A DNA stretch of 38,507 bases, taken from NCBI GenBank assembly GCA_946626215.1, contig CAMOUD010000008.1, positions 1 through 38,507 on the forward strand, given 5' to 3'. A program made the translations under genes and the position numbers. Shown here in pieces: positions 23,169 to 30,547 of the stretch (the stretch's first letter is position 1; each line of letters begins with the position of its first letter). Source of the stretch: an uncultured Lachnospiraceae bacterium (GTDB taxonomy: Bacteria; Bacillota; Clostridia; Lachnospirales; Lachnospiraceae). The notes below the pieces were generated by a model that had not been told where the DNA came from, made no database searches, and saw only the letters and a list, made by a program, of their open reading frames with translations.

Positions 23169-25610
23169 ATGAAGAGATCCAGACAGGCCATAGCCCTGAT
23201 CCTGGCGATCCTGCTGACAGGCACGGCCATTCTGACAGGAGCGCCGGCAGCCGCGGCAGCGGCGGAAAGCGCCAAGACCGGGGAAACAGAGGCCCCGGCC
23301 CAGACTGAGGAAGAGGTCCTTCCGGAAGAGCCGGAAGAGGATCCTGAGGAAGAACAGGAGCCCGAAGGACCTGTCCGGACAGAGGTGTCAGGAGAGGAGG
23401 AAGAGGCCGCGGAGGAAGAAGAGGACCTGCTTCCCGAAGAGTTCCCGGAAGAAGGACCTGAGGAAGCCGAAGAGGGATCCCCCGAGGAGGAAGCCCCCGC
23501 TGAAGAGGAGGTCCTCGAAGAAGAGGAGACCATGGAAGAGCTGGACGTCTATGAGTATTCCGTGAAGGACTTCGGCGCTTCGGGCTCGGATTCCAAGGAT
23601 GACCGCTCTGCCATCCAGAAGGCCCTGGACAAGGGAAAATCCGCCACGGCCTCCAAGGAGGTCACCGTCAACGTGCCGGCGGGCACCTACTATATATCCG
23701 GCCCCCTGGGCATCTATTCCAACACCAACCTGGTCCTGGCCTCCGGCGCCAGGATCGTAAGGACCGATCCTTCCAAGATCATGCTCTGCAACGCCCTGGC
23801 CTCCAAGGGAGGCTACGGCCAGCTGACCAACGTGAAGATCACAGGCGGTACCTGGGACGGGAACCTGTCCGATTCCTCCGGGAACCTCAAAAGCTCCCTG
23901 AAGGATCCCGCCACAGGCCACTGCCGGTACTGGGCCAACCTCCTGTATTTCTGGCACGGATCGGGCCTGACCATCAGCAATACCACCCTGAAGGACTGCG
24001 CCGGCACCCACCATCTGGAGCTGGCCGGGGTCAGGGACTCCACCGTTTCCGGGGTCACCCTGAAGAACTTCTTCCGCTATTATAAGACCCGGTATACGGC
24101 CACCGACCCCAATCCCGTGGGATCGGGATCCGCCACTTCCGTGGCGGCGGAGGCCCTTCAGCTGGATTCCTGCGTGGCCAGCCACTGCGCGGGGGCGAAG
24201 CCTTCGGACGGGACCGCCTGCAAAAATATCACAGTCACGGGATGCGCCTTCCAGAATGTCATGACCGGGGTCGGGTCCCACAACGCGGACCATACCACCC
24301 GGGACATCAGGATCAAAAACTGCAGCTTCCGGACGATCTTTTTCACCTGTGTCCAGTTCAAGAATTTCGCGGACTCTTCCGTGACCGGCTGCACGGCCTC
24401 GGATATCACCCTCTTCCTGGATGCCTGGGACTCGGCCGGCATTACGGTATCAGGGTCTTCCATCACCTACGGGAACAGCAGAAAGCTCCTGGACAAGGCC
24501 ATGTTCGTGGTGGGGCGGTGCACGGCCTCCATCAAGTCCAACACCATCAAAGGGAACGGGCTCAGCACCCTGACCATGGCCGGCAGCGGCTGCAAGGTGA
24601 CCTTTTCCTCCAATAAGGTGACCCTGACAAAGGCGGCGGGCGCCAGTCCCGTCTACATGTCCTCCGGCAGCCTGACCATGAACGGGAACACCATCACCTC
24701 CCTGAAGGGGGTGACAGGAGGCAAGAACACCGTCTACTGCTCCGGCGGGACCCTGAACGCCTCCTCCAATACCCTGAACAACGCCGAATCGGCAGGCTTC
24801 CGGATCACAGGCACGGCAGCGGCGGCTCTGAAGTCCAACAAGATCGTCTCTCCCAGGGACCGGGGCTATTACTTCAGCGGCAAGAGCCTGACGGCCTCCG
24901 GCAACGTCGTCCAGGATTCGGGCGGCAGAGGCATCCAGATCGGCGGCGGGACCGTCACCATCAGCGGGGACACCGTAAAGAACGCCGCGAACCACGCCCT
25001 TCTGGTGAGCGCCGACGGGTCCTACCAGAAGGCAAAGATCACGGTCAGCGGATGCGACCTGACCGGCAGGAACTCGGCGGTCACCGTATCCAACGCCAAG
25101 GCTTCCGTCACCGTCAGGGGATCGACCCTCCATACCGGGACCTCCTATCCCGTGGTCCATGTCACGGCGGCGGCAGGGGGCAGGGTCACAGGCTGCTACA
25201 TGTCCGGCGGGAACTATAAAAAGTCCGCGGCCGGCTCCTCCCTTTCCATCAGCGGGAACGTCCGATGCGCGGCTTCGGCGGGGCAGTATTCCGTCTTTTT
25301 CTTCACGGGCGTGGACGCCAAATACCTGGGCTGCCAGGCCGTTACCTACGGGAAGGCCGCAAAGCTCAGGTCAGCCTCCTCCCTCAAGGCCAAAAAGACC
25401 GGCTATGCCTTCAAAGGCTGGGTCGCCAACCGGATCGAGGACAATACCTGGTACGCCGTTAAGAACGGCAAGGCCTCCTGGGTCAGGATGACAGGCGGCA
25501 AGCTCCCTTCGGGCTATTCCTTCTATATCTACAAGGACAAGGCCGCTGTGGCGAAAACGGCCGGGGCCGGCAGAACGGTCCGCATGTGCGCCCAGTGGAA
25601 GAAGAAATAG
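23169..25610 (+). CDS. secreted right-handed beta-helix (pectate-lyase-fold) protein with acidic stalk
   Basis: This is an 813-residue exported protein. A signal peptide covers about 1-34 (basic start, IALILAILLTGTAIL core, Ala-rich cleavage region), and a very acidic Glu/Pro stalk covers about 35-128. YSVKDFGASGSDSKDDRSAIQKAL near 134-157, followed by VTVNVPAGTYYISGPL, is the N-terminal cap of the pectate-lyase-3/glycosyl-hydrolase-28-like fold. A long run of beta-helix coils follows to about 700. The last about 90 residues resemble an InlB/flg_new-type repeat (KKTGYAFKGWV). Such proteins cut or bind acidic polysaccharides; no catalytic residues can be assigned with confidence. There is no LPXTG motif. 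GAGGGGGA just before the ATG supports the start. Confidence 0.85.
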   Translation: MKRSRQAIALILAILLTGTAILTGAPAAAAAAESAKTGETEAPAQTEEEVLPEEPEEDPEEEQEPEGPVRTEVSGEEEEAAEEEEDLLPEEFPEEGPEEAEEGSPEEEAPAEEEVLEEEETMEELDVYEYSVKDFGASGSDSKDDRSAIQKALDKGKSATASKEVTVNVPAGTYYISGPLGIYSNTNLVLASGARIVRTDPSKIMLCNALASKGGYGQLTNVKITGGTWDGNLSDSSGNLKSSLKDPATGHCRYWANLLYFWHGSGLTISNTTLKDCAGTHHLELAGVRDSTVSGVTLKNFFRYYKTRYTATDPNPVGSGSATSVAAEALQLDSCVASHCAGAKPSDGTACKNITVTGCAFQNVMTGVGSHNADHTTRDIRIKNCSFRTIFFTCVQFKNFADSSVTGCTASDITLFLDAWDSAGITVSGSSITYGNSRKLLDKAMFVVGRCTASIKSNTIKGNGLSTLTMAGSGCKVTFSSNKVTLTKAAGASPVYMSSGSLTMNGNTITSLKGVTGGKNTVYCSGGTLNASSNTLNNAESAGFRITGTAAAALKSNKIVSPRDRGYYFSGKSLTASGNVVQDSGGRGIQIGGGTVTISGDTVKNAANHALLVSADGSYQKAKITVSGCDLTGRNSAVTVSNAKASVTVRGSTLHTGTSYPVVHVTAAAGGRVTGCYMSGGNYKKSAAGSSLSISGNVRCAASAGQYSVFFFTGVDAKYLGCQAVTYGKAAKLRSASSLKAKKTGYAFKGWVANRIEDNTWYAVKNGKASWVRMTGGKLPSGYSFYIYKDKAAVAKTAGAGRTVRMCAQWKKK

Positions 25611-25635
25611 GCCTTAAATCAGTACATAAAAACAG

Positions 25636-25675
25636 AACACAGGGACTTTCCTTTTTGCGGGGCTGTGTTTATAAT
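25636..25675 (+). promoter_or_regulatory. promoter of the LCP gene with flanking inverted repeat
   Basis: A perfect TATAAT (25670-25675) is preceded at 17 bases by a weak TTTCCT (25647-25652). aacacag (25636-25642) and ctgtgtt (25663-25669) form an inverted repeat that brackets the spacer and abuts the -10 box, a plausible operator or weak terminator. Confidence 0.6.
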
Positions 25676-25750
25676 CATGGGATGCTCTGAGGACAGGCTC
25701 CGAAGAGCGGATCGAACAGCCAACAATTTCAGGAAAGGAAATACACAGCT

Positions 25751-27196
25751 ATGAACGAAAGAACAGATACAAAGGCCGGCGGCGGAGCCGCCGTCCTCAG
25801 CCGGATCCTCCTGGCCCTCCATGTGGTCAGCGCCGGCGCCTTCGCGGCCCTGGCAGCCGCGTCCGGCTTCCTGCCGGGCAGATTCCTGGCCATTGTCATC
25901 GGGGTCCTGGCGGCCACCGTCCTCCTGACCCTCCCCTTCCATCTGGGAAAGACCGGGGGAAGCAAGATCGGAGGCGCCGTCCTCTCCCTGATCCTGACGG
26001 CCATGTTCGCCTTCGGCAGCTTTTACCTCTGGACCATCAGCCACGCGGTGGACACCATCGCCAGGGAGGTCACGGAAAGCGACTCCTACGTGGTGGTGGT
26101 AAGGGCGGACGATCCGGCCCAGACCATTGTCGACGCGGCTTCCTATGAATTCGCCCTGCCCCTCTCCGGGGACAGCGACGGCCTGGCGGCCGCTCTGGAG
26201 GACATCTCCGCCGCGGCAGGCGGCGAGCTTGCCACAAAGGCCTATGCCGGCCCCATGGAAGAGGCGAACGCCCTTCTGGCGGAAGAGATCCCTGCGGCCA
26301 TCTACAACGAAGCCTATACGGCGACCCTGGAGGAGGCCATTGAGAACTATTCCGACCAGGTCAGGATCCTGTACAGGGCCGTGATCGAGAAGGAACCCGA
26401 TGAGCCTGAAAGGACCGTCTCCGTGGACGAGCCCTTCACCGTCTATATCAGCGGTATCGACGTGGCCGGCGCCATCACCACCACCAGCCGGTCGGACGTC
26501 AACATCATCGTGAACGTCAACCCCTATACCCATAAGATCCTCCTGACCACGACCCCCCGTGACTACTTCGTCACCATCCCCGGCATCAGCGGCGACGTCA
26601 GAGACAAGCTGACCCACGCCGGCATCTACGGGATCCGGGCCTCCATGGCCACTCTGGAGAATGTCTACGGGGTCGACCTGGACTATTACGTCCGCGTCAA
26701 CTTCACCTCCCTGATCAACATCGTGGACGCCCTGGGCGGCATCGATGTGGATTCACCGGTGGCCTTCACCAAGGGCGACTACAGCTTCGTGCAGGGCGTG
26801 AACCACATGGACGGCGAGATGGCCCTGGCCTTCTGCCGGGAACGGTACGCCTTCGCCTCCGGCGACAACCAGAGAGGAAAGAACCAGGAGGCGGTCCTGA
26901 CCGCCATCATCCACAAGATCACCTCCCCTGCCGTCCTGACCCACGCGGGCGAGGTCATCGAGGTCGTATCCTCCTGTACCCAGACCAGCATCAGCCGGGA
27001 GGATATCAGCAAGCTGGTCAGCCGCCAGCTGGCGGAGGGCGCTTCCTGGCAGGTAGAGAGCCAGGCCGCTTCCGGCACCGGCGACAGCCAGCCCACCTAT
27101 TCCATGGGCGAGACCAATCTTTACGTCATGTGGCCCGATGAAGAAGTCGTCGCCTCCCTGGCGGAGAAGATGAAGGCCGTTCTGGAAGAAAGATAA
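25751..27196 (+). CDS. LytR-CpsA-Psr (LCP) family wall-polymer ligase
   Basis: This 481-residue membrane protein has three hydrophobic helices in the first about 100 residues, an extracellular accessory segment (about 105-220), then the LCP domain. The domain shows PFTVYISGIDVAG, TSRSDVNIIVNVNPYTHKILLTTTPRDYFV with the conserved Arg/Asp residues near 254-280, and FCRERYAFASGDNQRGKNQEAVL near 363-385. LCP enzymes transfer lipid-linked glycopolymers onto peptidoglycan, so this is the likely attachment enzyme for the cluster's polymer. AAAGGA at about 25734-25739 precedes the start. It has its own promoter and is followed after 48 bases by a nucleotidyltransferase. Confidence 0.95.
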   Translation: MNERTDTKAGGGAAVLSRILLALHVVSAGAFAALAAASGFLPGRFLAIVIGVLAATVLLTLPFHLGKTGGSKIGGAVLSLILTAMFAFGSFYLWTISHAVDTIAREVTESDSYVVVVRADDPAQTIVDAASYEFALPLSGDSDGLAAALEDISAAAGGELATKAYAGPMEEANALLAEEIPAAIYNEAYTATLEEAIENYSDQVRILYRAVIEKEPDEPERTVSVDEPFTVYISGIDVAGAITTTSRSDVNIIVNVNPYTHKILLTTTPRDYFVTIPGISGDVRDKLTHAGIYGIRASMATLENVYGVDLDYYVRVNFTSLINIVDALGGIDVDSPVAFTKGDYSFVQGVNHMDGEMALAFCRERYAFASGDNQRGKNQEAVLTAIIHKITSPAVLTHAGEVIEVVSSCTQTSISREDISKLVSRQLAEGASWQVESQAASGTGDSQPTYSMGETNLYVMWPDEEVVASLAEKMKAVLEER

Positions 27197-27244
27197 CAGC
27201 AAACAGTCAGCAGGCCGCCCCGGGCGGTATAAGGAGAACCATCT

Positions 27245-28180
27245 ATGAAAACTACACTGGTCATTATGGCAGCAGGCATCGGATCCCGTTTCGGCGGAGG
27301 CATCAAGCAGCTGGAGCCCGTAGGCATGAACGGCGAGATCATCATGGACTATTCCATCCATGACGCCATGGAAGCCGGATTTGAAAAGATCATCTTCGTC
27401 ATCCGCAGGGACATTGAAAAGGATTTCCGCGAGGTCATCGGCGACAGGATCGAAAAGGTCTGCGCCGCCAGGGGCGTGGAGACCGCCTATGCCTTCCAGT
27501 CCATGACCGACCTTCCCGAGGGGATCAGCCTGCCTGAAGGCAGGAAAAAGCCCTGGGGCACCGGCCAGGCCATCCTGGCCTGCGACGGCCTGATCGACGG
27601 CCCCTTCGCCGTCATCAACGCTGACGACTACTACGGCAAGGAAGCCTACCGCAGGATCTGCGCCTTCCTGAAGGGCTATGATCCCGCCAGGCCCGCCGAC
27701 TACTGCATGGCCGGATTCATCCTCAAGAACACCCTGAGCGACAACGGCACCGTGACCAGAGGCCTCTGCCAGGTCGACGCGGACGGATATCTGACCGACG
27801 TCGTGGAGACTTCCGAGATCCTCAAGGTGACCGGTGAAGACGGCAGCATCGGGGCCAGCGTGCCCGCGGGCCCTCTGGATCCCGAATCCTATGTTTCCAT
27901 GAACATGTGGGGCCTGACCCCTGAATTCATGGATATCCTCCGGACAGGCTTCAAGACCTTCCTGGAGGAGACCATCGCGGCCGGGAACGGTCTCAAGGGC
28001 GAATACCTTCTGCCCACCATCATCGGCGGCCTCCTCCGTCAGGGCAGGGTCACGGTGAAGGTCCTGGAGACCGGCGACAAGTGGTTCGGCGTGACCTATA
28101 AGGAAGACAAGCCCCTGGTAGTGGAATCCTTCCGCAGACTGATCGAACAGGGCGTCTACAGCGAAAAGCTTTTTGGATAA
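27245..28180 (+). CDS. sugar-phosphate nucleotidyltransferase family protein
   Basis: This 311-residue protein starts TLVIMAAGIGSRFGGGIKQLEPVG, the nucleotidyltransferase signature. It carries WGTGQAIL near 101-108, INADDYYG near 120-127 (metal-binding Asp pair) and NMWGLTPEF near 220-228. It joins a nucleotide to a phosphorylated sugar or small alcohol. Members close to LicD genes can activate choline or sugars, but the substrate here is not evident. No acyl-transferase hexapeptide tail is present. AAGGAG at 27231-27236 precedes the ATG. It is probably co-transcribed with the LCP gene. Confidence 0.88.
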   Translation: MKTTLVIMAAGIGSRFGGGIKQLEPVGMNGEIIMDYSIHDAMEAGFEKIIFVIRRDIEKDFREVIGDRIEKVCAARGVETAYAFQSMTDLPEGISLPEGRKKPWGTGQAILACDGLIDGPFAVINADDYYGKEAYRRICAFLKGYDPARPADYCMAGFILKNTLSDNGTVTRGLCQVDADGYLTDVVETSEILKVTGEDGSIGASVPAGPLDPESYVSMNMWGLTPEFMDILRTGFKTFLEETIAAGNGLKGEYLLPTIIGGLLRQGRVTVKVLETGDKWFGVTYKEDKPLVVESFRRLIEQGVYSEKLFG

Positions 28181-28216
28181 TTCCTGTTCGGCCGCTTTAT
28201 ATAGGACATAAGTGTA

Positions 28217-28225
28217 TGCTACAAT
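28217..28225 (+). promoter_or_regulatory. extended -10 promoter of the first L,D-transpeptidase-like gene
   Basis: TGC TACAAT (28217-28225) is an extended -10 element. The -35 area is AT-rich but not consensus. It gives a leader of about 75 bases to ATG 28305. Confidence 0.6.
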
Positions 28226-28304
28226 ATATAGTTGGGCAGTGCCAGCCCGCGCAGCATACCAATCCATAGTTCGAGAAGAAGAAAGGGACGAAAAGGAGAA
28301 ACGA

Positions 28305-30389
28305 ATGAAGCGTACATTAGCATTACTGCTGGCAGTAGTCATGACGGCAGCATCCCCGTTCTCGGCCGCCGCGACCGTGGCGGCTGATAACGCGGCCCAG
28401 ACCGAAGGGGAGGTCCAGGATGAGACCGGAACTCCCGCCCAGGATGAGGCCGAGGCGGATCCGGCGCAGGGAGAGGTCACAGTGACCGATCCCGATGAGA
28501 CACAGGATCCGGTCCAGGAGATCCTTCCTCCGGAAGAGGAGAAGACCGAGGAGGAGACCCTGACAGAGGAGCAGGAAGACGCCGCCGATGACCAGGAGGC
28601 AGAGCCTGTCGAGGAAGAGACAGCTCAGGAAGAAAGTCCTGAAACGGCCCAAGCCGTTGCCAATACCTCCCTTTATACCTATACGATCGCGCTCCCCGAT
28701 GAGAAGAGCCTGAAAGCAGGCGGTTCCGGAAAGGTTTCCCTTACGTCCGAGGATGCCCCCGAGGGTTCCTACACGGTAGAGTGGACCGTAGCGGACGCCG
28801 ATGAGAACGGCGCCGCCCTGGAGACCGCTGACAGGGCCTCCATTGACAGCCAGACCGGCCTCCTGACCGGCAAGGCTGCCGGCCGGGTCATCGTCACGGC
28901 TCTTGTGACGGAGACTGCCGAGGACGGAGCCCGGATCACCGTCACGGCCCCCGCCTCCATCGCTGAGCAGAAGGGATGGCTGGTGAACGGCCAGGATACC
29001 TATTATTATGTCAAGGCCGGCGAGCCCGCCAAGGGCGTCTACGCCGTGACCGAGAAGGAGTGGTACTGGTTCAACGAGACCACGGGCGTCATGAAGAAGG
29101 CGGCCAGGTTCGTGACCTATGGCGCCAGGACCGTGGGCGGAGCCGCCAAGGCCGGCTCCAAGCTGAACCCCGGCATCCACTACTTCAATAATAAGTACCA
29201 GTTCTATGTCAAGGGCCTCAACACCGACAAGAACGGCTACGTCTGGAACAACACCTATAAGAGCTGGCTCTATGCTGACGCCTACGGCGCCTGCGGCCAT
29301 GAGTTCCAGAAGATGTCCAACGGATGGCATTATTTCGACGACAAGACCGGCATGACCGCCCTGAAGCCTTTTACTGCCGACAAGGAGTACAAGCTTTACA
29401 AGGAATCCGGCAAGTCTGAGAAGAAGTCCAAGACCGTTGAGTACACCATCAAGAAGGGGACCAAGCTCTTCTTCACCAGCGTCGGCGTTCTGTGCATCAA
29501 CGGCTGGAACACCGTGGACGGCAAGAAGTACTACTTCGACAAGGGCGGAAATGCCAAGTACGGCTTCCAGACCATCAGCAAGAAGAAGTACTACATTGAC
29601 AAGGCAGGGGGCCTGAAGACCGGCTGGTTCAAGGTCTCCGGCAAGTGGTACCTGGCCGACACCAAGGGCGTGATCATGGTCGAGAAGGCCTCCAAGGCCA
29701 CCTACGGCTGGTTCACGAAGAGCGGCAAGAAGTACTACATCGACAAGAAGAAGGGCGTGCTGACCGGCTTCCAGACCATCAGCAAGAAGACCTATTACTT
29801 TGACAGCACAGGCTGGATGGCTACCGGCTGGTATGTCATCGGCAAGGACAACTACTACTTCGATTCCAAGGGCGTCATGGCCAAGAGCAAGACCGTCAAT
29901 GGGATCCGGATCGGCGCGGACGGCAAGGCCGTTCTGGACGCGGGCAGGAAGGATATGATGAAGAAGGCCAAGGGCTATTCCAGCTCCACCTCCTACCTGA
30001 TCCTGGTCAACAAGTCCATCCACCGCGCCGGCATCTTCAAGAAGGTCAAGGGCAGCTGGGAACTGCAGCGCTACTTCCCTATCTCCGTAGGCAAGTTCGA
30101 AAAGGGCAGATCCAAGACCCCCAGCGGCACCTTCAAGATCGGTTACAAGCTCTACAAGCACAACTGGAAAAGGGAGTCCTGCTCCTTCTACAACTCCTAC
30201 ATCCAGAACACCGGCACCTTCTTCCACTCCGTCCAGTACAAGTTCACGGACAAGAACCCCGTCCACATCGTGGCAGGTTCCCTGAACAAGCATATGACCA
30301 ACATGTGCATCCGTATGGCTCTGGGCAACGCGAAGTGGATCTATGACAACATCCCCAGGAACACTAAGGTCGTTATCTACGGCAAGTGA
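28305..30389 (+). CDS. secreted L,D-transpeptidase-like protein with cell-wall-binding repeats (1)
   Basis: This is a 694-residue exported protein. A signal peptide covers about 1-27, an acidic stalk about 28-118, and a bacterial Ig-like domain about 120-225. Aromatic-rich cell-wall-binding repeats (units such as GWFKVSGKWYLAD and TISKKTYYFDSTG) span about 230-550. The C-terminal YkuD-like domain (about 555-694) keeps His641 (FFHSVQY) and Cys668, but the usual SxGCxR active-site motif reads TNMCIRM, with Met before the Cys. YkuD enzymes crosslink or modify peptidoglycan. The altered motif may change activity. The frame is open to 28212, but AAAAGGAG at 28291-28298 and the signal peptide set the start at 28305. 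The paralogue follows at 30548. Confidence 0.88.
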   Translation: MKRTLALLLAVVMTAASPFSAAATVAADNAAQTEGEVQDETGTPAQDEAEADPAQGEVTVTDPDETQDPVQEILPPEEEKTEEETLTEEQEDAADDQEAEPVEEETAQEESPETAQAVANTSLYTYTIALPDEKSLKAGGSGKVSLTSEDAPEGSYTVEWTVADADENGAALETADRASIDSQTGLLTGKAAGRVIVTALVTETAEDGARITVTAPASIAEQKGWLVNGQDTYYYVKAGEPAKGVYAVTEKEWYWFNETTGVMKKAARFVTYGARTVGGAAKAGSKLNPGIHYFNNKYQFYVKGLNTDKNGYVWNNTYKSWLYADAYGACGHEFQKMSNGWHYFDDKTGMTALKPFTADKEYKLYKESGKSEKKSKTVEYTIKKGTKLFFTSVGVLCINGWNTVDGKKYYFDKGGNAKYGFQTISKKKYYIDKAGGLKTGWFKVSGKWYLADTKGVIMVEKASKATYGWFTKSGKKYYIDKKKGVLTGFQTISKKTYYFDSTGWMATGWYVIGKDNYYFDSKGVMAKSKTVNGIRIGADGKAVLDAGRKDMMKKAKGYSSSTSYLILVNKSIHRAGIFKKVKGSWELQRYFPISVGKFEKGRSKTPSGTFKIGYKLYKHNWKRESCSFYNSYIQNTGTFFHSVQYKFTDKNPVHIVAGSLNKHMTNMCIRMALGNAKWIYDNIPRNTKVVIYGK

Positions 30390-30472
30390 TACTGCAGGCT
30401 GAAACAGACCGGGCCGCCTCTCCCGGACCCTGATCCGACAGGGCCGGCCCGGAGCATGCAAGGCTGAAGCGA

Positions 30473-30497
30473 GGTCTGCGCGGGAGTGCCGCAGACC
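30473..30497 (+). promoter_or_regulatory. hairpin in the leader of the second L,D-transpeptidase gene
   Basis: ggtctgcg (30473-30480) pairs with cgcagacc (30490-30497). The same ggtctg could instead pair with an upstream cagacc at about 30406-30411, so two mutually exclusive folds are possible in the 158-base gap between the paralogues. No T tract and no clear promoter are present. Confidence 0.35.
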
Positions 30498-30547
30498 GTC
30501 CGGGTCCGGGATCCGGGCAGGACGCATTCCAGAAAAGAGGAAAGAGT

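Noticed and set aside
28212-28304. Upstream extension of the first transpeptidase frame
   Set aside because: It overlaps the promoter, and the strong binding site and signal peptide point to 28305. The same reasoning moved the starts of fprA, rmlA, the GNAT, the lectin-hydrolase and hisB.
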